Assembly (NCBI GenBank): GCA_028709615.1
Contig: JAQVWQ010000002.1
Span: 1 to 32,000 of the forward strand
Length of the DNA stretch: 32,000 bases
Direction: 5' to 3'
Origin: Clostridia bacterium
Lineage (GTDB): Bacteria > Bacillota > Dehalobacteriia > UBA4068
The notes under the pieces were generated by a model. The model was not told where the DNA came from. It did not search any database and saw nothing but the letters and a program-made list of their open reading frames with translations. The first letter of the stretch is position 1; every line of letters begins with the position of its first letter. The translations under genes were made by a program, and so were the position numbers. Positions 17,235 through 25,602 of the stretch are shown here, one piece after another.

Positions 17235-18038
17235 TTAACCATTCTCCTCATTTTTCTTTTCTTTGGCAAAAAAGCTATCTAAAACCGCTAAGAATTGCGG
17301 CAATCGCTCCAAATATGAATAATGCCCGGCGCCCGAAAAAACCACCAAACCGGCATCGGGAATCAGTTTTTCCATCAATTGACCGTCAGCAAGCGGCGTA
17401 GCCGTATCCGCATCGCCCCAGACCAAAAGAGCGGGAACGGATATTTTTGGCAAATATTCTTTTAAGTCTTGATTAACGACCTTAACAAAAATATTTTTCA
17501 TAATACCCAAAGCAGCCTTATAATCGGACGAACCGGCATTATTTTTATTGATAAAATTTTCTTTTACCTTACCTAAACCCGGTAAAGAGAGGATTTTTTT
17601 ACCGGCCTTATAAGAATAAACCTTAAGATAATAATCAAAGCCGCGTTTTGGCACAATACCGGCACTGTCAACCAAAACCATCTTTAACGGCAAACCCTTT
17701 GCTCCCAGTATAATAGCTACGCGGCCGCCAAAGGAATGACCAATAATAATTGGTTTATCAATTTCCAGCTTTTTGCAAAAGCCCTCGATCAGCTCGGCAT
17801 ATTGAGCAACGCCCCAAATCTCGGTAGGAGCGGGAGACGCACCAAAGCCGGGAAAATCCGGCGCATAAACGGCAAAGCCTTTACTCAAGTACTCGGCTAC
17901 CGGCGCAAAAGATGCGGCATCTACACCCCAGCCATGTAAAATCAACAACGGATAACCGCTGCCGGCCTGGTAATATATAAGCTCTGTTAAATTTGCACCT
18001 ACCGAAATCAGAATTTGCTTTTGCTCAAAGCCGTCCAT
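17235..18038 (-). CDS. Alpha/beta hydrolase
   Basis: 267 residues of alpha/beta hydrolase fold. The oxyanion-hole motif HGWG is at 35-38, the nucleophile elbow GHSFGG at 100-105 gives Ser102, the acid is probably Asp211 in WGDADTATP, and the base is His239 in GAGHYSYLERL. The triad is complete, so the protein should be active. No signal peptide is visible, so it should be cytoplasmic. The substrate cannot be told. It begins the run into the murF-like gene and ddl with a 2-nt gap, which suggests a role with cell-wall precursors or with the membrane ligase. The ATG follows AAGGGG. Confidence 0.87.
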   Translation of the reverse strand: MDGFEQKQILISVGANLTELIYYQAGSGYPLLILHGWGVDAASFAPVAEYLSKGFAVYAPDFPGFGASPAPTEIWGVAQYAELIEGFCKKLEIDKPIIIGHSFGGRVAIILGAKGLPLKMVLVDSAGIVPKRGFDYYLKVYSYKAGKKILSLPGLGKVKENFINKNNAGSSDYKAALGIMKNIFVKVVNQDLKEYLPKISVPALLVWGDADTATPLADGQLMEKLIPDAGLVVFSGAGHYSYLERLPQFLAVLDSFFAKEKKNEENG

Positions 18039-18118
18039 AAAAACCCCTTAAATTTTGCGATAATTCATTCATATTTCTAGCTAATAAAATAAATTCCTTC
18101 TTATTACTAAAAAATAAT

Positions 18119-18155
18119 TAAATACAAGCACCGCAAAAGCGCTTGTATTTATTTA
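18119..18155 (-). terminator. Terminator after comM
   Basis: AAATACAAG and CTTGTATTT arms, with an inner CGC/GCG pair around AAAA, form the stem. T-rich sequence follows on both sides. It separates comM from the alpha/beta hydrolase gene on the minus strand. Confidence 0.7.
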
Positions 18156-18207
18156 CCGGCAAATAAAAAATATTTATTATGTATAATTTATGCCATTTAT
18201 TATTATA

Positions 18208-19740
18208 CTATTCGGCGCTTACTCTTCTGTACTGCAAGGCTTCGGCCATCTCCTCCACCCCTATTAAATCTTTAGCCGACAAATCGGCAATCGTCCGCGC
18301 TACCTTCAAAATTCGATCATGGCTGCGTGCCGACAAAGATAATTGCGCAAAGGCCGCCTTGAGCAGCTCGCCGGCTTCCTCATCTAATTTACAGTATTTT
18401 TGCAGCTGCCGTCGTTCCATAAAGGCATTACAGGTGGTTTTAGTGCCAACAAAGCGTTGCTGTTGTATTGCCCGGGCCTTAATAACCCTTTGACGAATCA
18501 CAGCGGAGCTTTCGCCCGCCCGTTGCGAAGAAATCTCACCGTATTGAACGCGCGGTACTTCAATATGAATATCGATCCTGTCCCATAAAGGGCCGGACAA
18601 TTTATTTAAATAACGCTTAACCGCATACATTGTACAGGTACATTCCTTAACGGGATCCCCGCGATAACCGCAGGGGCAAGGGTTAAAGGCTGCCACAAGC
18701 TGAAAGCTGGCAGGGTAGCTGACGCGGCCGCTGACACGGGCAATCGTAACCTCTCTGTCTTCCAGGGGCTGGCGCAAGGCTTCCAGCACATCACGATGGA
18801 ATTCAGGCATTTCGTCCATAAATAAAACTCCGTGGCTGGCCAGGCTGACCTCGCCGGGGCGCGGATGAGTGCCGCCGCCGATGACAGCCGCAGAAGAAGC
18901 ACCGTGATGCGGAGCGCGAAAAGGTCTTTGTGTTAATAAAGACTGGCCGCTTGTCAACAAACCGGCTACCGAATATATTTTTGTGACTTCTAAGCTTTCC
19001 TCTAAAGTCAAAGGCGGCAATATAGTAGAAAACCGTTGAGCCAACATCGTTTTACCGGAACCGGGCGGGCCGACCAGGCTCAAATTATGGCCTCCCGCGG
19101 CTGCAACCTCCAAAGCGCGTTTAGCAAAAACCTGTCCCTTAATATCACTCATATCCAAACCATCTTGAGAGGAACCTAAATTAAAAATAGTTAGGGGGTC
19201 GGTTTTAACCTGCTCAATTACCCTATCGCCACGCAAAAACTCCACCAGCTGTAAAATATTGTCCGCCCCAAACACGCGAATACCGTCAATTAAGGCCGCC
19301 TCCTCGGCATTGGCAGCAGGCAAAATAAAAGTATCCAGCTGCTCGTTGCCGCTTAAACTGTCGCCAATCGCCAAAGCACCGGAAATCGGACGCAACAGCC
19401 CATCAAGTGATAATTCTCCCGCAAAAACCGTCCGGCTAAATATTTCCGCCGCCCGCAATTGGTCGGTAGCGGCCAAGATGCCCAGGGCAATCGGCAAATC
19501 AAAAAGAGCTCCCTCTTTTTTTATATCGGCTGGAGCCAAATTTACGGTGATCCTGCGCATGGGAAAATCAAACCCACTGTTTTTTAAGGCGGCACGCACA
19601 CGCTCTTTACTCTCTTTAACCGCTGTATCAGGCAAGCCGACAATATCAAAGGCAGGCAAGCCGGCAGAAATATCCACCTCTACCCGCACAATAAAGCCTT
19701 CCATACCATAAACGGCACAGCTATTGACTATTGCCAGCAC
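18208..19740 (-). CDS. comM: ComM/YifB family AAA+ ATPase (Mg-chelatase-like)
   Basis: 510 residues, typical length. ComM is a hexameric helicase that promotes branch migration during integration of transforming DNA; homologues occur widely. The N-terminal Lon-protease-like domain shows GLPAFDIVGLPDTAVKESKE and NLAPADIKKEGALFDLPIAL. The AAA+ part has Walker A GPPGSGKT (224-231) and Walker B LFMDE (306-310), followed by the family's cysteine cluster FNPCPCGYRG. GTG at 19740 is the start, preceded by GGGAGGGG. It is divergent from the DUF1015 gene. Together with dprA it gives two transformation-linked genes in the window, but no competence pilus genes are present. Confidence 0.94.
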   Translation of the reverse strand: MLAIVNSCAVYGMEGFIVRVEVDISAGLPAFDIVGLPDTAVKESKERVRAALKNSGFDFPMRRITVNLAPADIKKEGALFDLPIALGILAATDQLRAAEIFSRTVFAGELSLDGLLRPISGALAIGDSLSGNEQLDTFILPAANAEEAALIDGIRVFGADNILQLVEFLRGDRVIEQVKTDPLTIFNLGSSQDGLDMSDIKGQVFAKRALEVAAAGGHNLSLVGPPGSGKTMLAQRFSTILPPLTLEESLEVTKIYSVAGLLTSGQSLLTQRPFRAPHHGASSAAVIGGGTHPRPGEVSLASHGVLFMDEMPEFHRDVLEALRQPLEDREVTIARVSGRVSYPASFQLVAAFNPCPCGYRGDPVKECTCTMYAVKRYLNKLSGPLWDRIDIHIEVPRVQYGEISSQRAGESSAVIRQRVIKARAIQQQRFVGTKTTCNAFMERRQLQKYCKLDEEAGELLKAAFAQLSLSARSHDRILKVARTIADLSAKDLIGVEEMAEALQYRRVSAE

Positions 19741-19790
19741 CTGCTACCCCTCCCCCGGTTCAAATGGTAATCATTTTAATTTTCGCCATT

Positions 19791-19813
19791 ATTAGGCCTA
19801 TTACCTGCCTAAT
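19791..19813. repeat. Inverted repeat at the comM transcription start
   Basis: ATTAGGC (19791-19797) and GCCTAAT (19807-19813) form 7-bp arms around a 9-bp spacer. It begins about 6 bp downstream of the predicted comM -10 box, so it could be an operator or a 5' leader hairpin. Confidence 0.35.
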
Positions 19814-19818
19814 TATTT

Positions 19819-19827
19819 ATTATACCA
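19819..19827 (-). promoter_or_regulatory. Extended -10 promoter of comM
   Basis: The minus strand reads TGGTATAAT, a TGn-TATAAT extended -10 element. No good -35 hexamer stands at the right distance, which extended -10 promoters tolerate. Confidence 0.5.
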
Positions 19828-19828
19828 C

Positions 19829-19857
19829 TTGAATTTACCGCAAATATATTATACAAT
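19829..19857 (+). promoter_or_regulatory. Promoter of the DUF1015 gene
   Basis: TTGAAT (19829-19834), a 17-nt spacer and TACAAT (19852-19857). The start would lie near 19864, about 30 nt before the ATG. Confidence 0.65.
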
Positions 19858-19870
19858 AATATTGTATAAT
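19848..19870. promoter_or_regulatory. Palindromic candidate operator over the DUF1015 -10 box
   Basis: ATTATACAAT (19848-19857) and ATTGTATAAT (19861-19870) form perfect 10-bp arms separated by AAT. The left arm contains the -10 hexamer and the right arm covers the predicted start site. A dimeric repressor bound here would block transcription. The regulator is unknown, and AT-rich palindromes can arise by chance. Confidence 0.5.
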
Positions 19871-19894
19871 TTCTAGTAGAAAGGGGTATTTTTT

Positions 19895-21178
19895 ATGGCC
19901 TCCGTTAAACCGTTTCGCGCCTTACGCTACAACTCTGCTTTGGTTGACAATTCCAAAACTGTTGCTCCTCCGTACGATGTAATCAATGCCGAGCAACAAG
20001 AAGCATTGCACAACCGCGATGAGCATAATATAATTCGTTTAGAATTGGGTAAAAAATTCGACCAAGACAACGATAACGATAACCGTTACACCAGAGCTGC
20101 AGCAACCTTTAACAAATGGCAGGATGAAAAAATATTTGTACAAGACCAAAAGCCTGCTTATTACCTATACATACAAGAATATGAGTATAACGGCTGCACC
20201 ATTCGCCGCACAGGTTTTTTAGCCACAATAAAGGCAGAAGGCTATGGTCCCGGTAATGTGCTTCCTCACGAAGAAACCCTGCCCAAACATAAAGCCGACC
20301 GTTTAGCATTAATGGAGCACACCTTTGCCAATTTCAGCCCTATTTTCGGTCTTTTTAACGACCCAAACAAAACGGTTGACAAACTGCTGACAGAGGCGGC
20401 TCAAGAGCCCGTCGTTGATTTTACCGATGAGGCAGGCGTACGCCAGCAAATGTTTGTTATTGATGACGAAGCCACCTGCGCAGCCGTTGAAGCGGCTTTG
20501 TCCGACAAAAAAATTTACATTGCCGACGGACACCATCGTTACGAGACAGCCAGCCGTTTTAATAAAGAATGCTTAGCACAGGGCATTACAGGCTGTGATA
20601 GAATGCTAATGGCCTTTGTTAACCTGCACGATGAAGGCCTGCTGGTTTTCCCAACCCACCGTCTAATCAAATCCTTAGGCAAATATTGTCAACGCACATT
20701 GCTCGGGGATTTAGAAAAAATCGGTTTTAATATTGAGCTAATTAACGATTTTGCCGAGGCTAAAGCTAAAATGAATGCCGGAGGTAAGCAAATCCCTTCC
20801 TTTTTGCTTCACCTGCCGCAAAAAAGCTACCTCTTACGACTGCAAAATAAAGAGGCTGCCATAGCCACTGTTGCCCCTGGCAAACCCTTAGCCTACCGCA
20901 GCTTAGATGTTACGCTGTTACACGAACTAATTATAAGGCCGCTTTTCGGTATCGGCCCCGCCGAACTGGCAGCCGAAGGCTATTTAGCTTATACACGCAA
21001 CGATAATGAAGCTTTAAAATTTGTCGATAACGGTGATTACGCCTGTTCGTTTTTAATGAACAGTACTTTGGTTTCCGAGCTTTTAGCCGTTGCTGAAGCC
21101 GGTGAAAAAATGCCGCAAAAATCCACTTATTTTTACCCAAAATTCATTTCCGGACTGGTTATCAACAAATTAAAATAA
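19895..21178 (+). CDS. DUF1015 family protein, function unknown
   Basis: 427 residues; the only plus-strand gene here. The family is recognised from PPYDV (25-29), the GNVLPHEETLPKHKADR region (120-136) and the motif IADGHHRYETAS (209-220). DUF1015 proteins are widespread in anaerobic bacteria and archaea, soluble and without an agreed function. The clustered His, Glu and Asp residues suggest an enzyme, but this is inference. AAAGGGG precedes the ATG by 8 nt. It is transcribed divergently from comM, from a promoter covered by a perfect palindrome, and ends at a bidirectional terminator facing the rpoD block. Confidence 0.88.
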   Translation: MASVKPFRALRYNSALVDNSKTVAPPYDVINAEQQEALHNRDEHNIIRLELGKKFDQDNDNDNRYTRAAATFNKWQDEKIFVQDQKPAYYLYIQEYEYNGCTIRRTGFLATIKAEGYGPGNVLPHEETLPKHKADRLALMEHTFANFSPIFGLFNDPNKTVDKLLTEAAQEPVVDFTDEAGVRQQMFVIDDEATCAAVEAALSDKKIYIADGHHRYETASRFNKECLAQGITGCDRMLMAFVNLHDEGLLVFPTHRLIKSLGKYCQRTLLGDLEKIGFNIELINDFAEAKAKMNAGGKQIPSFLLHLPQKSYLLRLQNKEAAIATVAPGKPLAYRSLDVTLLHELIIRPLFGIGPAELAAEGYLAYTRNDNEALKFVDNGDYACSFLMNSTLVSELLAVAEAGEKMPQKSTYFYPKFISGLVINKLK

Positions 21179-21267
21179 CCACCATTTGCAGGTTTAATAA
21201 TCGTTTTTATCTTAAACATAAATTTCTTATATCAAGCTCCCGCCCTTTACTCTTTTTTAAAGCTTAC

Positions 21268-21296
21268 AAAAAAAGCAGCCGCATGGCTGCTTTTTT
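21268..21296. terminator. Bidirectional terminator between DUF1015 and the tRNA gene
   Basis: AAAAAAGCAGCC and GGCTGCTTTTTT form a 12-bp stem with a GCAT loop. A and T tracts on both sides let it stop both the DUF1015 transcript and the rpoD-tRNA transcript. Confidence 0.92.
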
Positions 21297-21299
21297 ATT

Positions 21300-21374
21300 T
21301 GGTGGGCCCACTTGGGATCGAACCAAGGACCGACCGGTTATGAGCCGGTGGCTCTACCGCTGAGCTATAGGCCC
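21300..21374 (-). tRNA. tRNA with CAU anticodon, probably tRNA-Ile2 (lysidine type), alternatively elongator tRNA-Met
   Basis: A 75-nt cloverleaf with encoded CCA. The acceptor stem is GGGCCTA/TGGGCCC with one G-U pair; the D arm is GCTC/GAGC. The anticodon stem ACCGG/CCGGT carries the loop CTCATAA with anticodon CAT, and the T arm is CTTGG/CCAAG. It is not an initiator, since position 1 pairs and the anticodon stem lacks three G-C pairs. The GGxCCT start, the CTCATAACCG anticodon arm and the CGGTC variable loop resemble Ile-CAU tRNAs of Bacillota, in which TilS changes C34 to lysidine to read AUA. It begins 13 bp after the rpoD stop. Confidence 0.9.
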
Positions 21375-21387
21375 TAAACGGTGCCGC

Positions 21388-22509
21388 TTACTTGTCAAGA
21401 TAATCCTTGAGCTTGCGGCTGCGTGAGGGGTGTCGTAATTTACGCAAAGCTTTGGCTTCTATCTGACGAATTCTTTCGCGTGTTACGCCAAAAACCTGAC
21501 CGACCTCTTCCAAGGTGCGACTGCGGCCGTCCTCTAAACCAAAACGCAACTGCAAAACCTTCTTTTCGCGTTGGGTTAAAGTACCTAAAACATCTTCCAG
21601 CTGCTCGCGCAATAAAAAGAAGGTAGCTGCGTCGGCGGGAGCCAAAGCATCCTCATCCTCTATAAAATCACCAAGGTGACTGTCCTCCTCTTCGCCTATC
21701 GGTGTTTCTAAGGAAACAGGCTCTTGAGAGATTTTTAAAATTTCTCTGACTCTTTCAACAGAGATATCCATATCTTTGGCTATCTCCTCAGGCAAGGGGT
21801 CGCGGCCCAGCTCTTGAATCAAATGCCGCTGAATACGAATTAATTTATTTATAGTTTCCACCATATGCACGGGAATACGAATTGTGCGTGCCTGATCGGC
21901 TATGGCGCGAGTAATCGCCTGTCTGATCCACCATGTGGCATAAGTGCTAAACTTATAGCCCTTGCGGTAATCAAACTTTTCTACGGCTTTAATCAAACCT
22001 AAATTGCCCTCCTGAATTAAATCCAAAAAGAGCATTCCACGACCTACATAGCGTTTAGCAATGCTGACAACCAAACGCAGATTTGCTTCGGCTAAACGGC
22101 GGCGAGCCTCATCATCGCCCTCTTCCATACGCTTTGCTAAGGCTACTTCCTCGTCGGCAGAAAGAAGAGGAACTCTGCCGATTTCTTTAAGATACATCCT
22201 TACAGGGTCATCGATCGCAATTCCGTCCGGAATAGATAAATCTATTTCTATTGTTTCTTCGGCAGCCAGTTCCGCCTCGGGAGCATCCTCAGCGTCATCT
22301 AAGCTTTCAGGTTTGATGATATCCAAAGGAACGGGAACCTTGCCTATTTCAACGCCCATTCTGCCCAAGCTGTCATAGACATCATCAATTTGCTCCGGTG
22401 TTAGATCCAAGGTGCTTAAAACATCCATAATTTCATTATAAGAAATATTGGTGCGTTGCTTGGCCATTTCTATTAACTTTTTGATAGCTTCGTTTTTATC
22501 TTGGCCCAC
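21388..22509 (-). CDS. rpoD: Housekeeping RNA polymerase sigma factor (sigma-A/RpoD)
   Basis: 373 residues, the length of Bacillus SigA. A sigma 1.1-like helical region (1-80) is followed by region 1.2 ([16 protein letters not shown]), regions 2.1-2.4 (with [20 protein letters not shown]), region 3 ([14 protein letters not shown]) and region 4.2 ([19 protein letters not shown]). It recognises TTGACA/TATAAT promoters such as those seen at 5778-5806 and 27837-27865. The start is GTG 22509, with AGGAGG 8 nt upstream. It lies 15 nt after dnaG, and a tRNA gene follows closely. Confidence 0.97.
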   Translation of the reverse strand: MGQDKNEAIKKLIEMAKQRTNISYNEIMDVLSTLDLTPEQIDDVYDSLGRMGVEIGKVPVPLDIIKPESLDDAEDAPEAELAAEETIEIDLSIPDGIAIDDPVRMYLKEIGRVPLLSADEEVALAKRMEEGDDEARRRLAEANLRLVVSIAKRYVGRGMLFLDLIQEGNLGLIKAVEKFDYRKGYKFSTYATWWIRQAITRAIADQARTIRIPVHMVETINKLIRIQRHLIQELGRDPLPEEIAKDMDISVERVREILKISQEPVSLETPIGEEEDSHLGDFIEDEDALAPADAATFFLLREQLEDVLGTLTQREKKVLQLRFGLEDGRSRTLEEVGQVFGVTRERIRQIEAKALRKLRHPSRSRKLKDYLDK

Positions 22510-22524
22510 CTGGGGAACCTCCTG

Positions 22525-24333
22525 TTATTCTGCTGCTTCTTTTGCTTTTAATTGTTGTATTTGTTTATGTATTATGTTAATTTGAGTCAGTGTTTCTCTC
22601 ATTAATGACGGTTTTTCGTTTAAAGAGTTTTTCAGCTGTTCCAGCTGCACCTGTAAGTCCGAAATCTGGCGGGCTTTAATGTATTCACCCAAAAGGCGCG
22701 CTTTTCCTGCTTTTTCATCAAAATAAGGTAAATTCACTTGTAGTAAATTCAACAAAAATTGCCGTAAACCTTTATTTTCTTGTTCTATATCGTCTAATAT
22801 TGCCGTCGGATAAAAATTATATTCTTGAAGGTTTTTACGCAAGTATGCCAAAACGCCATTGCAATTATCATTAATAAACGGTGTTTGAGTAAGCAGCGGT
22901 TCGGCAACAGCAAAAAACTCCGGGCTTTCCAGCATTAAGCGTAAAATTTGTTTTTCTGTATTTAAAAGCATTTCGCTGTCAGATATTTGACTGCAAGCAG
23001 AATACTTTGGCAAAGGAGGCTCTAAAGACAGTCCGCTTTTGCGCAATTCTGTATAAATCGTTTCCGCCGGCACTTCCAGCTCTCTGGACATTTGACGAAT
23101 AAAACTTTCCTGTTCGACCGTGCTGCGGGTCTTGATGATCGGGCCGCTTAATTCAGACACAATCTGCGCTTTGCCTTCAGGAGTAGAAAAATCAAAACTC
23201 TGTTTAGCCCGATATAACAAATAGGGCAAAACGCCCAATTGTTTTTGCTGCAAATATTTATCCCAGCCATCTTTGCCGTTTTGCCGCAAATAATCGTCAG
23301 GATCACTGCCGTCGGGTAAAGCTAAAATTTTAATATTAAAATTATGCTTACGCAAAATATCTATACTGCGCAAGGTAGCCTTTTGGCCTGCACCATCACC
23401 GTCAAAGCACAAAAGCACATTTTTGTTATAACGCGCTATAAGCTGAGATTGCTCCTCGGTAAAAGCTGTCCCCAAGGGTGCAACGGTATTATCCAAGCCG
23501 TATTGATGACAAATCACCACATCCAAATAACCCTCAACCAGCATCACAAAATCCTTGGCACGAATTCCGGCAGCGGCTGCTGACAGGCCGAACAGCTGTT
23601 GTGATTTATTATAAATAGGAGTCTGTGTGGAATTTAAATATTTTGGCTCTCCCTGACCGAGAATCCTGCCGCCAAAAGCAATAACCTGCCCGCGGCTGTC
23701 TTTAATCGGAAAAATCAGCCGTCCATGAAATTTATCGTAAAGCTTACCTGTTTTAGGGCTGAAGGATACCAAACCGGCCAACTCCAGGTCATCGCGGGAA
23801 AATCCCTCTTTTTGCAAATAACAGGCCGCTGCCTCCCAATCGCTTTCCGGAGCATAACCCAAATTGAATCTCTCGGCAATTTCTGCCGCTATACCGCGTT
23901 TTTGTAAATAAGCCCGAGCCGGAGCCCCATTTATAGTTTTTAACTGCTTTGCATAAAAATCCTCGGCAAGCTGATGAATACGCAATAATTGCTGCCTTTT
24001 TAAAGCCTTAGCGCGTTCTTCAGGTGAGATGGCATCCTCGGCAATATCAACGCCCACTCTTTCGGCTAAACGGCGCACAGCCTCAGGATAGGAAAGCTGC
24101 TCCATTTCCATAATAAAAGAAATGGCATTACCCCCCTTTTGGCAGCCATAACAATAAAAAATCTGTTTATCGGGAGTGACGGAAAAAGAAGGGGTATCCT
24201 CAGAATGAAAAGGACAAAGGCCGAAGTAAATTTTGCCGCGCCTGGAAATCGGCAGATAACTGCTGATTATCTCAACAATGTCACTTTTACGCAAAATTTC
24301 TTCAATAATTTCTTGAGGAATAAAGCCGGTCAT
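22525..24333 (-). CDS. dnaG: DNA primase
   Basis: 602 residues. DnaG makes RNA primers at the replication fork. The CHC2 zinc finger has C40, H43, C61 and C64; the Toprim core shows VEGYLDV (266-272) and FDGDGAG (310-316). The C-terminal 150 residues are helical and would bind the DnaB helicase. I choose ATG 24333, preceded by AAGGGG and giving MTGFIPQEII. An upstream TTG at 24351 would overlap that region. The dnaG-rpoD pair is the usual Bacillota macromolecular synthesis operon. The 204-nt region upstream is AT-rich and shows no clear promoter or terminator. Confidence 0.96.
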   Translation of the reverse strand: MTGFIPQEIIEEILRKSDIVEIISSYLPISRRGKIYFGLCPFHSEDTPSFSVTPDKQIFYCYGCQKGGNAISFIMEMEQLSYPEAVRRLAERVGVDIAEDAISPEERAKALKRQQLLRIHQLAEDFYAKQLKTINGAPARAYLQKRGIAAEIAERFNLGYAPESDWEAAACYLQKEGFSRDDLELAGLVSFSPKTGKLYDKFHGRLIFPIKDSRGQVIAFGGRILGQGEPKYLNSTQTPIYNKSQQLFGLSAAAAGIRAKDFVMLVEGYLDVVICHQYGLDNTVAPLGTAFTEEQSQLIARYNKNVLLCFDGDGAGQKATLRSIDILRKHNFNIKILALPDGSDPDDYLRQNGKDGWDKYLQQKQLGVLPYLLYRAKQSFDFSTPEGKAQIVSELSGPIIKTRSTVEQESFIRQMSRELEVPAETIYTELRKSGLSLEPPLPKYSACSQISDSEMLLNTEKQILRLMLESPEFFAVAEPLLTQTPFINDNCNGVLAYLRKNLQEYNFYPTAILDDIEQENKGLRQFLLNLLQVNLPYFDEKAGKARLLGEYIKARQISDLQVQLEQLKNSLNEKPSLMRETLTQINIIHKQIQQLKAKEAAE

Positions 24334-24537
24334 ACCCGCCCCTTCTTGCACTCACCGAACAACAGTTTGTTTATCTTTATTTTCGCCATAAAATATTATT
24401 ATTCCTTCTTTTTTGACGGCAAAACTATTAATATACATTTTGCCTGCTAAACGCTCTCATTATTACCAATAAAATGAAATATTATTCATTTTAAATTAAT
24501 AATTAAAAATACGGCCTGGTGCATTCATTATTTTAAC

Positions 24538-25512
24538 TTATCTGCCTTTATTGCCAAACAGCCTTTGATGCTCGCTTATGGCAAAACTATCGGTCATGCC
24601 GGCTATATAATCACAAACAGCCGTCTCCTCCAAAGTTTCCGCCAAGTATTCCGGTAACTTATCAAAATGATTTTGATAATAATAATATAAGTCGGCAATT
24701 ATTTTTTGTGCTCGCAGTTCATCACGAACTGCCTGTTCCCTTCGATATACGACAGAAAACAAATACTCGCGCAGCTCATCCATTGCCTTAGATACTTTTT
24801 CGGACATAATTATTTCTGCTTTACCGGCAGAATTTTCAATAATATCTGTTACCAAAGAATTAATACGCTGGCTATGCCTGCTGCCCAATAAAGCAACAGC
24901 CTGCTTTGGCAAATCGTCCACGCCTAAAAGTTTAGCACGCACAGCATCATCAATATCATGATTAATATAGGCTATTCTATCTGCATAACGCACTATAATC
25001 CCTTCCAGGGTAGCAGGCTTACTCTCTCCCGTATGGTGAAGGATCCCGTCTCGCACTTCAAAAGATAAATTTAAGCCTTCGCCATCATTTTCCAAATAAT
25101 CAACCACGCGCAAGCTCTGGGCATTATGAGTAAATTCAGGATAAAAAACCTGTAAGGAGCGCTCGCCGGCATGACCAAAAGGGGTATGCCCCAAATCATG
25201 GCCTAAGGCAATAGCCTCGGTTAAATCCTCATTTAGCCAGCAAGCACGAGCTATAGTGCGGGCAATTTGCGCTACATCCAAAGTATGTGCCAAACGAGTC
25301 CTAAAATGAGCGCTTTCAGGGGCCACAAAAACCTGTGTTTTATCCTTTAGGCGGCGAAACGATTTACAATGAATAATTCTGTCTCTGTCGCGTTGAAAAG
25401 CGGTACGCACGGCACATTCTTGCTCGGCACGCACACGACCTTTACTTTCACCGCTTTTAGAAGCATACGGGGCTAAAGTATCTTTTTCCCATTTTTCCCA
25501 ATCTAAACGCAT
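24538..25512 (-). CDS. dgt: Deoxyguanosinetriphosphate triphosphohydrolase-like HD protein
   Basis: 324 residues. The HD-domain metal site is clear: RLAHTLDVAQ (73-82), LGHDLGHTPFGHAGE (103-117) and a downstream DRIAYINHDIDDA segment. The N terminus (YASKSGESKGR, then RTAFQRDRDRIIH) is characteristic of the dGTPase-like group. Such enzymes hydrolyse dNTPs to deoxynucleoside and triphosphate and so influence nucleotide pools and mutation. The exact nucleotide preference cannot be read from sequence. AGGAG precedes the ATG. It lies upstream of dnaG-rpoD, an arrangement seen in other clostridial genomes, with a 204-nt gap. Confidence 0.92.
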   Translation of the reverse strand: MRLDWEKWEKDTLAPYASKSGESKGRVRAEQECAVRTAFQRDRDRIIHCKSFRRLKDKTQVFVAPESAHFRTRLAHTLDVAQIARTIARACWLNEDLTEAIALGHDLGHTPFGHAGERSLQVFYPEFTHNAQSLRVVDYLENDGEGLNLSFEVRDGILHHTGESKPATLEGIIVRYADRIAYINHDIDDAVRAKLLGVDDLPKQAVALLGSRHSQRINSLVTDIIENSAGKAEIIMSEKVSKAMDELREYLFSVVYRREQAVRDELRAQKIIADLYYYYQNHFDKLPEYLAETLEETAVCDYIAGMTDSFAISEHQRLFGNKGR

Positions 25513-25560
25513 TAGATTTCTCCTGTTATTCTATTTTTATCTTAGCAGCTGTCTAATTAT

Positions 25561-25590
25561 AAAACCGGCTCCCCAAAGGGAGCCGATTAA
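25561..25590 (-). terminator. Terminator after the small membrane protein gene
   Basis: CGGCTCCC (25566-25573) pairs with GGGAGCCG (25578-25585) around a 4-nt loop, followed on the minus strand by GTTTTAT. It stands between the membrane protein gene and dgt. Confidence 0.88.
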
Positions 25591-25602
25591 TTAAATTAAT
25601 TA

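Noticed and set aside
24334-24537. A clear promoter for dnaG-rpoD in the AT-rich gap after dgt
   Set aside because: Several partial hexamer pairs exist (for example TTGCCG with an 18-nt spacer to TAATAT), but none stands out from the AT-rich background.
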